From Carboxylicivirga mesophila (GTDB lineage: Bacteria > Bacteroidota > Bacteroidia > Bacteroidales > Marinilabiliaceae): a stretch of DNA of 64,000 bases. The stretch lies in NCBI RefSeq assembly GCF_018271975.1, contig NZ_JAGUCN010000020.1:61128-125127 (forward strand). The letters run 5' to 3'. Each line of letters begins with the position of its first letter. Position 1 is the stretch's first letter. Below, one piece after another: positions 27,585-35,925 of the stretch. The notes beneath the pieces are model-generated. The model had not been told where the DNA came from. It searched no databases and was given only the letters and a program-made list of their open reading frames with translations. Made by a program: the position numbers and the translations under genes.

Positions 27585-27613
27585 TTAATTGTAACGCTAG
27601 TGAAATTATTATT

Positions 27614-28783
27614 GTGAGAAAGCACATTCTAACCCCCATCTTATTCCTATTTACGGTTTTAACGAGCACAGCTCAGGTTGATTCTTTAGGCAATAAAATC
27701 CTTAATAATCTTGATTCATTACGATTTGCCGAGATAGAAAGAAGTTCTTTCAAACTAATGCCATACATAGCGCCCAGCTATACTCCAGAAACTCAATTTT
27801 TATTGTCAGGGGGCGGACTTATCACTTTCAAAACTCATAAAGACAAAATCTTAAACCTCTCATCCATTCCGTTTTCGGTTGGCTACAGTTCCAATGGTTC
27901 GTTTTCGGTGCGTGCCATAAATGTGATTTACTGGAAAGGCGATAAATTACGGTCAATAGGCGAGTTTCAACTGCGTGATATGCCAGATAACTATTGGGGC
28001 GTTGGATATGATAAGGCTAATTCGGTGCCTAAAACAGATACCACAACAGCTTATTCACGCAACTATTGGCGCTTTTATCAGCGCTTCCTAGTCAGAACTC
28101 ATGAGAAAATATTTGTAGGATTGGTGGTAGACATTAATCGCACCAGGGCAATGGACCTGAATCAACTAATGCTACAGGATGAAGATGTGTTACATGACGG
28201 GACTGACATTTTTAACACTGGTGTTGGTCTGGAGGTTAGTTACGATACTCGTGACTTTGTCCAAAATGCCTATAATGGCGTTTTTATTAGTGGGATATTT
28301 ACAACATATGCCAAATTCTTGGGAGGCAATACCAACTATAATATTATTGACCTCGACTATCGGCAGTACCGGGCTATTCAGCGCGAACGAAGAACACTTG
28401 CATGGCAGGTTAAAGGACGTTTTACTTTTAGCGGCAATACGCCCTGGACAGACAAATCGATGTTGGGTGGCCTGGACAATATGAGAGGCTATACAATGGG
28501 ACGATTCCGTGATGATAACATGGTTTTTTCAACCCTTGAGTACAGGCATATGTTTAAGCGAAAAAAACTAAATAAAAAAGGTAATTATAACAGCCGTTTT
28601 GGTTACGTTGCGTGGGTAGGTGCAGGTTCGGTAGCCCCGTCTGTCAATAAACTTAAAGACTGGCTACCCAATGCCGGTTTAGGCCTCAGGGCCGAATTGC
28701 AACCACGAATGAATATTCGTGTAGACTATGGATGGGCCAAAGGCGAAAATGGTGTTTACATTACCTTTGCTGAAGTTTTTTAA
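27614..28783 (+). CDS. Omp85/BamA-type outer-membrane barrel protein without POTRA domains
   Basis: 389 residues beginning with GTG; this start gives a clean signal peptide (MRKHILTPILFLFTVLTSTAQ). The mature protein is a surface-antigen (D15) barrel. LGGLDNMRGYTMGRFRDD matches the conserved loop-6 VRGF/Y motif of Omp85 proteins, and VGLEVSYDTRDF is another typical barrel block. Only about 35 residues precede the barrel, so POTRA domains are absent, unlike BamA or TamA. Bacteroidota have several such short Omp85 proteins of unknown role. It is probably a monocistronic gene. Confidence 0.8.
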   Translation: MRKHILTPILFLFTVLTSTAQVDSLGNKILNNLDSLRFAEIERSSFKLMPYIAPSYTPETQFLLSGGGLITFKTHKDKILNLSSIPFSVGYSSNGSFSVRAINVIYWKGDKLRSIGEFQLRDMPDNYWGVGYDKANSVPKTDTTTAYSRNYWRFYQRFLVRTHEKIFVGLVVDINRTRAMDLNQLMLQDEDVLHDGTDIFNTGVGLEVSYDTRDFVQNAYNGVFISGIFTTYAKFLGGNTNYNIIDLDYRQYRAIQRERRTLAWQVKGRFTFSGNTPWTDKSMLGGLDNMRGYTMGRFRDDNMVFSTLEYRHMFKRKKLNKKGNYNSRFGYVAWVGAGSVAPSVNKLKDWLPNAGLGLRAELQPRMNIRVDYGWAKGENGVYITFAEVF

Positions 28784-28856
28784 GTTCAATCTCACTGTTA
28801 ATAAGTCACTTTAACAGCTGATACGACTTCAACAATTCCCTTTTATCAGATATTGC

Positions 28857-28886
28857 TTTGGCAAATAGCAATCTATCTTATCTTTG
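28857..28886 (+). promoter_or_regulatory. Promoter of the DUF4494 gene
   Basis: TTTG (28857-28860), 18-base spacer, TATCTTTG (28879-28886): an exact housekeeping promoter match. The ATG at 28907 follows 20 bases after the -7 box. Confidence 0.75.
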
Positions 28887-28906
28887 CCCGATAAAAGTAT
28901 AGTATC

Positions 28907-29440
28907 ATGCAGAACTTATTTGAATGTAAAGTCAAATACGAGAAAATTGACGAACAATCGGGCAAAGAAAAGAAAGTAAGCGAAACATACTTAATTGATG
29001 CTGTTTCATTTACCGAAGCTGAGTCTAGAATATATAAAGAAATGGAATCAATGATTCGAGGCGAATTTGTTGTTACCAATATCAGAAAGGCCAACTACAC
29101 CGAGATATTTGAAAATGAAGACGGGGACATCTGGTATAAGAGCAAGGTTTCTTTTGCTTCAGTTGACGAAAAATCAGGCAAAGAAAAAAAGGTAAGTAAT
29201 CAAATTCTGGTATTAGCAAGTAATGTAAAAGATGCCTATGATAAAATTCATCAGGGCATGGGCGGTATGACCGTTGACTTTGACATTAATGCTATTTCAG
29301 AAAGTCCTATCCTGGACTTCTTCCCATACTTTAAAGGTGATGAGGTGAATAATGACATCCCTGCCAACCTGAAACCATTGGCTGAGGTAGCAGAAAGAGA
29401 TGAAAGCCCCGTATCAGATACTGAAACAGAAGAAGAATAG
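28907..29440 (+). CDS. DUF4494 family protein
   Basis: 177 residues, cytoplasmic, with no catalytic motif. Two similar segments of about 65 residues can be seen (FECKVKYEKIDEQSGKEKKV near residue 5 and YKSKVSFASVDEKSGKEKKV near 77), each followed by a V-x-A-x-S/N-x-x-E/D-A block. The protein is therefore an internal duplication of one alpha-beta unit. It belongs to the Bacteroidota-specific DUF4494 family of unknown function. It has its own promoter and terminator and so is a single-gene transcript. Confidence 0.8.
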   Translation: MQNLFECKVKYEKIDEQSGKEKKVSETYLIDAVSFTEAESRIYKEMESMIRGEFVVTNIRKANYTEIFENEDGDIWYKSKVSFASVDEKSGKEKKVSNQILVLASNVKDAYDKIHQGMGGMTVDFDINAISESPILDFFPYFKGDEVNNDIPANLKPLAEVAERDESPVSDTETEEE

Positions 29441-29448
29441 AGTTCTTA

Positions 29449-29479
29449 AGCCTCGGACCTGAGAAATCCGAGGCTTTTT
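29449..29479. terminator. Terminator between convergent genes
   Basis: AGCCTCGGA (29449-29457) pairs with TCCGAGGCT (29467-29475), followed by TTTT. It ends the DUF4494 gene and lies directly against the stop of the transaldolase-like gene, so it may also serve that gene from the other side. Confidence 0.85.
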
Positions 29480-29480
29480 C

Positions 29481-30698
29481 TTACAACACACTACTTATCT
29501 TAGAATCCAGCTGTTGCTGGTCGTTCATAAACGATAGCAAGCCTGCCTTATTCATTAAGGTATCAATCCCCACCTGATAATTTTCGATTTTACCGGCCCA
29601 TTTGTTGTGAACAGGTATCTTACCGTCATTTTTTAAATGCTGAATTTCATTATTGTCAAAATCAGGAAAGATATCGTGACAACCATAATCGTTAAAAAGC
29701 TCTATCAAGGCATCTGTTGTATCGGGTGTTTTGTGAGCTAAACGCATGGCTACTTCTTTCTCCTGCTCTCTGGCCTGCCAGAGGTGCTTTAGATTAAACT
29801 GCCTAATCAATTCAACAGGTATATTAAACGCAGCACCATTAATATGTGAGCCGGTTGGTACATTGCCATTTTTTTGAGCATCAGCAATTACTTTCACAGG
29901 TATAGTCAGCACATCAGTACCCGCCAAACTTAGCAGCTGGGATGCTGATCGTATGCTGGCACCAATAAGTTTGGTATTAGCCAATCCTCTCTCATTAATC
30001 TTACGCATACATTTTTGGGTTTCAATGGTCACCTTTTCGCCAATTCCAACACCATCGCTCAGATTATTATTCACAAAATAAGCGCCCAGCCTTCCAACAA
30101 AAACATTACAATAAACAGGCTTAGCCACCAAACTGGCTATCACATTTTGACGCACGCTAAAACCTAAAGTCATATTCACCGGGATGCCTGTCTGATGAAG
30201 TTTCCTGGCCGCTATAAGTCCTGCAGCCGTAAATGGCACCTTTATTATAAAAGATTGTGGAGCTATAGCATGTAAACGCCTTCCAACCTCCACTGTCTGC
30301 AAAATATCATCGGCATAATCAGTATGCAATTCAACACTCACTTTACAGTTAAATATGTGAGCCAGGCGCAATCCGTGAATGGCATTGATACAAAAAGCAA
30401 TCTCTTTCACAATTACCTCGTGCTCGTCCATTTTCAGTTCTTTCGACAAGTGCACAAACGCCTCATCATAAACACCCTTCTGAACTTCCAGGTTAAGCAA
30501 GGTATTATTGGTGGTAAGTGCCGAATATTCAGAAGTCCACAGCTCTCGTGCACTATCTATATCACCAGTATCCATCCAAAGATGACTGCCGGAAGTTAAA
30601 TAATGCGACCAATATTCAGAATGCAATTGTTTAAGATTAGTATTGTCAAACTGATTGGCCAGATGGTAGATTGAATGGTTGGATATCGGATATTTCAT
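29481..30698 (-). CDS. Transaldolase-like enzyme
   Basis: 405 residues, longer than bacterial transaldolases (about 220-390). The Schiff-base lysine is K153 in FIIKVPFTAAG. Other barrel blocks are the substrate strand TTNNTLLNLEVQ, VNMTLGFSVRQ, VFVGRLGAYF and LIGASIRSASQLL, all with counterparts in the transaldolase/fructose-6-phosphate aldolase family. It probably transfers or cleaves a dihydroxyacetone unit in the pentose-phosphate network, but the long N and C termini make it an outlying member, so the exact substrate is uncertain. It is divergent from the serine dehydratase gene. Confidence 0.8.
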   Translation of the reverse strand: MKYPISNHSIYHLANQFDNTNLKQLHSEYWSHYLTSGSHLWMDTGDIDSARELWTSEYSALTTNNTLLNLEVQKGVYDEAFVHLSKELKMDEHEVIVKEIAFCINAIHGLRLAHIFNCKVSVELHTDYADDILQTVEVGRRLHAIAPQSFIIKVPFTAAGLIAARKLHQTGIPVNMTLGFSVRQNVIASLVAKPVYCNVFVGRLGAYFVNNNLSDGVGIGEKVTIETQKCMRKINERGLANTKLIGASIRSASQLLSLAGTDVLTIPVKVIADAQKNGNVPTGSHINGAAFNIPVELIRQFNLKHLWQAREQEKEVAMRLAHKTPDTTDALIELFNDYGCHDIFPDFDNNEIQHLKNDGKIPVHNKWAGKIENYQVGIDTLMNKAGLLSFMNDQQQLDSKISSVL

Positions 30699-30829
30699 AG
30701 CATGGAGGATTGGTTACTATAAAAATAAGCGATAGAATTCTGTATTTCAAGATGAAAGGCCAATAAAATAATTGACAAAAATCACCATTTATTGAATGCA
30801 ATAACAAGAAAAGCAATCATGCACTTCAC

Positions 30830-30837
30830 TACCTTTG
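30830..30837 (+). promoter_or_regulatory. -7 box of the serine dehydratase gene
   Basis: TACCTTTG, an exact TAnnTTTG match, 22 bases before the ATG at 30860. No good -33 element is visible. Confidence 0.45.
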
Positions 30838-30859
30838 TAACACTTAAAAAAGCAGGATT

Positions 30860-32086
30860 ATGATGGAGTCAATCAAAGAAATATATAAAATTGGCAGCGG
30901 CCCTTCCAGCAGTCATACAATGGGACCTAAAAAGGCAGCTGAGATGTTTATTAAACGTCGGCCTGATGCCGCCCGGTATAAAGTTACTCTCTATGGAAGC
31001 CTGGCTGCTACAGGTAAAGGTCACCTTACCGATTACGCCATTGAGCAAGTATTTGAAAAGAAGAACTACCCTTTAAGTGTGGAATGGAAGCCTGAAGAGT
31101 TTTTACCACGCCACTCCAATGCCTTAACTTTTTATGCCTACAATAGTAATGATGAGGAAATTGACAGGTGGACGGCGTACAGCGTTGGAGGAGGCACAGT
31201 TGTTGATGATTTTACCAAAGAGGAAACAAAATCGATATACGAACTCACTACCCTTGAAGACATTCTCAAATGGTGCGAAGAAAATGGCAAACAGCTTTGG
31301 GAATATGTTGAAGAAGTAGAAGGGCCTACCATTTGGAAGTACCTTACAAAAGTATGGAAAGTAATGAAAACTGCCATTGATAAAGGGCTTGACGAAGAGG
31401 GAGTTCTTCCCGGCTCATTAAAGTTACCCCGAAAAGCAGCCTCATACTATATCAAGGCCAAAAACTTTAGTGGTAAAATGGAGCGTCGATCAATGATTTT
31501 TGCTTTTGCACTGGCCGTTTCTGAGCAAAATGCATCAGGTGGTAATATTGTGACAGCACCTACCTGCGGCGCCAGTGGGGTTTTACCAGCCGTACTAAAG
31601 TTCGTAGAAACCTATTATAGTGCTTCCGATAAGAAGATTCTCCGTGCACTTGCTACAGCAGGACTAATAGGAAATTTAGTTAAATATAATGCTTCAATTT
31701 CGGGTGCTGAAGTTGGATGTCAGGGTGAAGTTGGTACAGCATGTGCCATGGCTTCGGCTGCTGCCACGCAACTTTTTGGAGGAACTATCTATCAGATTGA
31801 ATATTCGGCAGAAATGGGACTGGAGCACCACCTAGGGCTCACCTGCGACCCTATTGCAGGCCTGGTTCAAATTCCATGCATCGAGCGAAATGCCTTTGCA
31901 GCTGCGAGAGCATTAAATCACAACACCTATGTGCTATTATCCGATGGCAGACACCGGATAACATTTGACGAAGTGGTAAAAGCTATGAAACAAACCGGTC
32001 ACGATTTGCCAAACATCTACAAAGAAACCTCCACGGGTGGTCTGGCAGTATTTCATCAAGCACGCAATATCATGAAGAACTCATAA
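30860..32086 (+). CDS. sdaA: L-serine ammonia-lyase, iron-sulfur type
   Basis: Deaminates L-serine to pyruvate and ammonia in the cytoplasm. 408 residues carry both halves of the enzyme in one chain. The beta-domain opens with GSGPSSSHTMGPKKAA; the alpha-domain carries IVTAPTCGASGVLPAVLKF, GAEVGCQGEVGTACAMAS and GLTCDPIAGLVQIPCIERN, whose cysteines bind the oxygen-sensitive 4Fe-4S cluster. The beta-part is shorter and more diverged than in E. coli SdaA (about 455 residues). It is monocistronic, with a hairpin downstream. Confidence 0.95.
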   Translation: MMESIKEIYKIGSGPSSSHTMGPKKAAEMFIKRRPDAARYKVTLYGSLAATGKGHLTDYAIEQVFEKKNYPLSVEWKPEEFLPRHSNALTFYAYNSNDEEIDRWTAYSVGGGTVVDDFTKEETKSIYELTTLEDILKWCEENGKQLWEYVEEVEGPTIWKYLTKVWKVMKTAIDKGLDEEGVLPGSLKLPRKAASYYIKAKNFSGKMERRSMIFAFALAVSEQNASGGNIVTAPTCGASGVLPAVLKFVETYYSASDKKILRALATAGLIGNLVKYNASISGAEVGCQGEVGTACAMASAAATQLFGGTIYQIEYSAEMGLEHHLGLTCDPIAGLVQIPCIERNAFAAARALNHNTYVLLSDGRHRITFDEVVKAMKQTGHDLPNIYKETSTGGLAVFHQARNIMKNS

Positions 32087-32095
32087 ATCATTAAT

Positions 32096-32128
32096 AATCT
32101 GAGAGGTTAATTACTAACCTCTCAGATT
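32096..32128. terminator. Strong hairpin after sdaA
   Basis: A perfect 14-base stem (32096-32109 with 32115-32128) with the loop ATTAC. There is no long T run, but position and stability fit an end-of-transcript structure. Confidence 0.55.
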
Positions 32129-32211
32129 ATATTATATTTCCATGTAATTATGTTGGTTGAACTAATAGTTATGTTTATATTTAAATTACAAAACCAAACA
32201 CAACAAAACAT

Positions 32212-32652
32212 ATGGAAATCTTATCCAACGAAGCAGTTATCTGGTTCATTGCAGGTGCTGCCCTACTACTACTCGAATTTGTTATTCCAGGTGTATTTAT
32301 TTTATTTTTCGGAATTGGAGCTTGGGTAACTGCCTTGTGTGTGTATCTCTTTGAGCCATCATTGGCCATGCAGTTTCTGATTTTCAGTAGCACTTCAGTG
32401 TTATCGCTAATCTTACTCCGCTCATTTTTACTTAAGAAACTTTATAAAATGCCCGATCCGGTTGTTGATCCTGATGAAGAGTTTATTGGTGGTGTAGGCG
32501 AATGCATCGTCGATATCAGGCCCGATGCAGATGGTAAAGTTGAATTTAAAGGAACAAGCTGGACTGCTTCAGCTGGAACTGAAATAAATCCGGGAACGAA
32601 AGTCAGAATCATCAGAAAAGTAGGCTTACTTTTGGAAGTAGAACCTGCCTAA
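32212..32652 (+). CDS. NfeD-family membrane protein
   Basis: 146 residues, the short NfeD form. Two or three membrane segments (about 8-75) are followed by a C-terminal OB-fold (about 85-146: GGVGECIVDI, GTSWTASAGTEI, GTKVRIIRKVGLLLEVEP). NfeD proteins are almost always encoded with a stomatin/SPFH protein, and one follows 31 bases on. The pair is thought to organise membrane microdomains and quality control; the short form lacks the protease domain of long NfeD. Confidence 0.9.
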   Translation: MEILSNEAVIWFIAGAALLLLEFVIPGVFILFFGIGAWVTALCVYLFEPSLAMQFLIFSSTSVLSLILLRSFLLKKLYKMPDPVVDPDEEFIGGVGECIVDIRPDADGKVEFKGTSWTASAGTEINPGTKVRIIRKVGLLLEVEPA

Positions 32653-32683
32653 AATTTATTTAACCTCTTATTTTATTTTACTT

Positions 32684-33604
32684 ATGGATGCACAAAGTAT
32701 AGTATTTATTGTTATCGGTGTTATTGTATTCTTTATTCTACTCTCTTGCATTAAAATTGTACCGCAACGCTCTGCATATATTGTTGAACGACTGGGTAAA
32801 TACAATGGCACATTAACTGCAGGATTCCATTTCCTGATGCCAATCATTGATAAGGTTTCATACAAACACACACTAAAAGAGGCAGCTATTGATGTGGCTT
32901 CACAGTCGTGTATCACAAAAGACAACATTGCAGTGGAAGTAGATGGCGTGTTATACCTGCAGGTAATTGACCCTCAAAAAGCTTCTTATGGAATTGACAA
33001 CTATGGATTTGCGGCGATACAGATTGCTCAAACAACCATGCGTAGTGTGATTGGTCGCCTTGACTTAGATAAAACATTTGAAGAACGTGAAACGATTAAC
33101 ACCAGTATTGTTGATGCTGTTGACAAAGCCAGCGATCCTTGGGGAGTGAAGATCACCCGTTATGAAGTAAAAAACATCACTCCGCCTCAGAGTATTAAGG
33201 ATGCAATGGAAAAACAGATGCGTGCCGAACGTGAAAAACGCGCAATGATTGCCGAATCGGAAGGTCAGAAGCAAGCTAAGATTAATGTAGCCGAAGGTGA
33301 TAAGCAGGAATTGATTGCCCGCTCAGAAGGGGAAAAACAGAAACGTATCAATGAAGCTGAAGGTAAGGCCGCCGAAATTGAATTTGTAGCCACAGCAACC
33401 GCAAAAGGAATACGCGAGATTGCCACTTCAATCAATGAAAAAGGTGGTATTGATGCTGTGAACCTGCGGGTGGCTGAACAATACCTGGGAGAATTTGGCA
33501 AATTGGCTAAAACCAATAACACCATGATTATTCCATCCAATATGTCCGATATATCAAGTATCATTGCAACGGCCACCTCCGTTCTTGATCAAACCAAAAA
33601 ATAA
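32684..33604 (+). CDS. SPFH/Band 7 stomatin-like protein
   Basis: 306 residues. An N-terminal membrane anchor (about 4-24) is followed by the Band 7 domain (about 28-185: KIVPQRSAYIVERLGKYNGT, LYLQVIDPQKASYGIDNY, DPWGVKITRYEVKNI). A charged coiled coil (about 185-240) has repeated AEG/SEG-K-Q segments that drive oligomer rings. The same layout is found in E. coli QmcA and prokaryotic stomatins. It acts with the NfeD protein encoded just upstream. A terminator follows ten bases after the stop. Confidence 0.93.
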   Translation: MDAQSIVFIVIGVIVFFILLSCIKIVPQRSAYIVERLGKYNGTLTAGFHFLMPIIDKVSYKHTLKEAAIDVASQSCITKDNIAVEVDGVLYLQVIDPQKASYGIDNYGFAAIQIAQTTMRSVIGRLDLDKTFEERETINTSIVDAVDKASDPWGVKITRYEVKNITPPQSIKDAMEKQMRAEREKRAMIAESEGQKQAKINVAEGDKQELIARSEGEKQKRINEAEGKAAEIEFVATATAKGIREIATSINEKGGIDAVNLRVAEQYLGEFGKLAKTNNTMIIPSNMSDISSIIATATSVLDQTKK

Positions 33605-33613
33605 TCTTTTAGG

Positions 33614-33642
33614 AAAGCGAGTCAGAAGGCTCGCTTTTTTTT
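33614..33642 (+). terminator. Terminator of the NfeD-stomatin operon
   Basis: AAAGCGAG (33614-33621) pairs with CTCGCTTT (33630-33637), with a continuous T run through 33642. Confidence 0.88.
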
Positions 33643-33854
33643 AGCAAAACACCTTGCAAATAAATTGTTATTAGAATCAACAATAACAACTAATAGCAAC
33701 ACAACCAAAGACTGTTACAACAATAATTCCCACCTTCTATTCAAAGCCAATCACAACCCAATAAAACAACTTATTAGTTCTTTCCTCTTTCTTTTTTTTT
33801 ACTTTTATCCCGAAAATGCACTGATAAACATTTACCCTAAATAATATTGCTCGC

Positions 33855-34427
33855 ATGGATAGGGGGGATAACTTCCTGATAAAGGAGTTAAAAAAAGGAA
33901 ATAAAGACGCTTTTGAATTTGTGTTCAAACAATACTATTCGTCGTTATGCTTGTATGCGGCAAAATACACTTCAGATGATTCAGGGGCTGAAGATATTGT
34001 TTCTGGTTTCTTTCTCAATTTCTATAAAAAGCGGCAAATACTGCAAATACATACTTCATTAAGAGCCTACCTTTATCAATCAGTCAGAAATCTCTGCTTA
34101 AACCACTTGCGAGATTTCAAAAAGCAGGCGACTCTAACTAATCAGGAAGATCAAGTTCATCTACATGCCTTTGAATACAATGAAACAGTATACGAAACGC
34201 TTATCGGAAAAGAAGTAGAACAGAAGATTACAGAAGCCTTGGAGCAGCTACCTGAACAATGCCGCATTATATTTGAGATGAGCCGTTTCAAAGGAATGAA
34301 ATACAAGGAGATTGCCGAAGCGCTGGACCTTTCTGTCAATACCATTGAAACTCAAATGTCGCGTGCCCTGAAGAAATTAAGAGAAGACCTAAAAGAATAC
34401 CTGCACCTAGTCGTTGGATTCTTATAA
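33855..34427 (+). CDS. ECF sigma factor, FecI-like, of the PUL
   Basis: 190 residues with sigma region 2 (about 20-90: FEFVFKQYYSSLCLYAAKY) and region 4 (about 130-180: MSRFKGMKYKEIAEALDL and then SVNTIETQMSRALKKL). It is the first gene of the polysaccharide locus and should be held by the FecR protein encoded after a 335-base gap. Release is expected when SusC (35926-39372), which carries an STN domain, senses its glycan. Targets probably include the susC promoter. Confidence 0.92.
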   Translation: MDRGDNFLIKELKKGNKDAFEFVFKQYYSSLCLYAAKYTSDDSGAEDIVSGFFLNFYKKRQILQIHTSLRAYLYQSVRNLCLNHLRDFKKQATLTNQEDQVHLHAFEYNETVYETLIGKEVEQKITEALEQLPEQCRIIFEMSRFKGMKYKEIAEALDLSVNTIETQMSRALKKLREDLKEYLHLVVGFL

Positions 34428-34762
34428 AGTTTCAATACATAACGGATGCTTACTAGCAAAATTCTTTCTAACAAACGCATCTTAAATCTCATAACTAGTA
34501 AATTCCCTGTTTAAAACACCTTACATCTAATCCCTCCACTCCTATCAAAATCGGTTCGGATATTATCACAATCATTTATACACTTCAATAACAAATACAA
34601 AACATCACCTCAAGCATTGAAATTAATAATCAATCGCATCTCGTTGAATTATTACCAATTACGCCCCTCAACACTAATTTTTGAGGTAGAATATTAAAAT
34701 AATTTAGTTTTCATGTGGCGGTAAATTGTTTCTCTCGTGTCTTAGAGTTAAAATACAATATA
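34428..34762 (+). other. 335-base spacer between sigma factor and FecR genes
   Basis: No gene is seen. The stretch is AT-rich. A small hairpin with stem CCTCAA/TTGAGG lies around 34666-34686. The length and the hairpin suggest that FecR has its own promoter or that the transcript is attenuated here, but no clear TAnnTTTG box was found. Confidence 0.4.
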
Positions 34763-35767
34763 ATGTCCGAAGAAGATAAAATCAATCATATAGCCCGTTA
34801 CTTGAATGGCAATAGAGACAGTCTAACCCTTTCAAATATAAACGAATGGCTGGAGGAGAATGAAACAAACCAGGTAATCTTCGACGAAATACGGGAAATC
34901 TGGCATTCACTTGATGCAGAAGAGGAAAAGAAGCGCTTTAATGTTAATGAAGCATGGGCAAAATACAGTTTATGGATTGATCAGCAGCAATCAGATAAAA
35001 ACCAATCTATATTTAAACGGCATCTTATACAAGCCGGTAAATATGCAGCCGTAATACTGATCGCCATTATGAGCACTTGGTTAATTTTTGATTACAATTC
35101 CAATAATACCCAAGATCAATCTTTTATTGCTGATATACCATTAGGTCAAACAGGTACAATTACCCTTAATGACGGAAGCCAGGTAACTCTTAATAGTGGT
35201 TCAAGACTTACTAGCCTCTCAATGGGTAAGAATAATGAAAGAAGAGTAAGACTTAGTGGGGAAGCATATTTCAAAGTAGCACATAATCCAGACCTTCCAT
35301 TCTATGTTGAAATAAATAATATCAATATAAAGGTATATGGTACTGAATTCAATGTGAATGGATATAATGAGGACAACTTTACAGAAACAACGTTAGTTAA
35401 AGGTAAAGTAGGCATTCAATTAAATACAGGGACAGAATATATTCTTAAACCTAATGAAATGATTCGTGTTGCAAGAGACAATAGTACTGAAATTGTAACA
35501 GTCCCATCTGCAGCGCAAGAAATCAACTGGTTGAAAAACATGTACAAGTTTAAAAATCAACCACTCAATGAAATTGCCAAACACATTGAACGTATGTACG
35601 GAATGAAAGTGATAATAGAAGATCAACAGCTAGCCAAAGAGAAATATACAGGGCAGTTCGCTAAAAACGAATACATCGATATCGTGCTGCAAAGATTGGT
35701 TATGACCTCTCCATTTAAAATAGACTATGACATAAAGGATGAACAAATAACAATTTATAGAAACTAA
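34763..35767 (+). CDS. FecR-family anti-sigma factor of the PUL
   Basis: 334 residues from the ATG at 34763; an in-frame GTG at 34715 would add 16 residues unlike the family. Cytoplasmic N-terminal domain (about 1-90), one membrane segment (about 93-113: KYAAVILIAIMSTWLIF), FecR domain (about 125-230: LNDGSQVTLNSGSRLTSLS, GEAYFKVAHNPDLPFYV, VYGTEFNVNGY) and a C-terminal DUF4974 domain (about 255-334). It transmits the SusC STN signal to the sigma factor encoded upstream. Confidence 0.93.
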   Translation: MSEEDKINHIARYLNGNRDSLTLSNINEWLEENETNQVIFDEIREIWHSLDAEEEKKRFNVNEAWAKYSLWIDQQQSDKNQSIFKRHLIQAGKYAAVILIAIMSTWLIFDYNSNNTQDQSFIADIPLGQTGTITLNDGSQVTLNSGSRLTSLSMGKNNERRVRLSGEAYFKVAHNPDLPFYVEINNINIKVYGTEFNVNGYNEDNFTETTLVKGKVGIQLNTGTEYILKPNEMIRVARDNSTEIVTVPSAAQEINWLKNMYKFKNQPLNEIAKHIERMYGMKVIIEDQQLAKEKYTGQFAKNEYIDIVLQRLVMTSPFKIDYDIKDEQITIYRN

Positions 35768-35824
35768 ATTTTAACACTATAAAAAACAACATATGAGATA
35801 AACCAAGAAATTGAAAACAAAAAA

Positions 35825-35872
35825 GGGAATGCTCCAACATTCCCTCATTGACGAACATGCTCCAACATGTTC
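35825..35872 (+). promoter_or_regulatory. Twin hairpins with identical loops in the susC leader
   Basis: Hairpin 1: stem GGGAATG/CATTCCC (35825-35831, 35838-35844), loop CTCCAA. Hairpin 2: stem GAACATG/CATGTTC (35853-35859, 35866-35872), loop CTCCAA. The outer stem bases differ but pair in both cases, while ATGCTCCAACAT is kept. This looks like two copies of one RNA- or DNA-recognition element, 53 bases before susC. Confidence 0.6.
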
Positions 35873-35925
35873 AATAAAATGTTATAGCCTGCTACTGGCA
35901 CCAAACACTTTAATATTTCAAAAGT

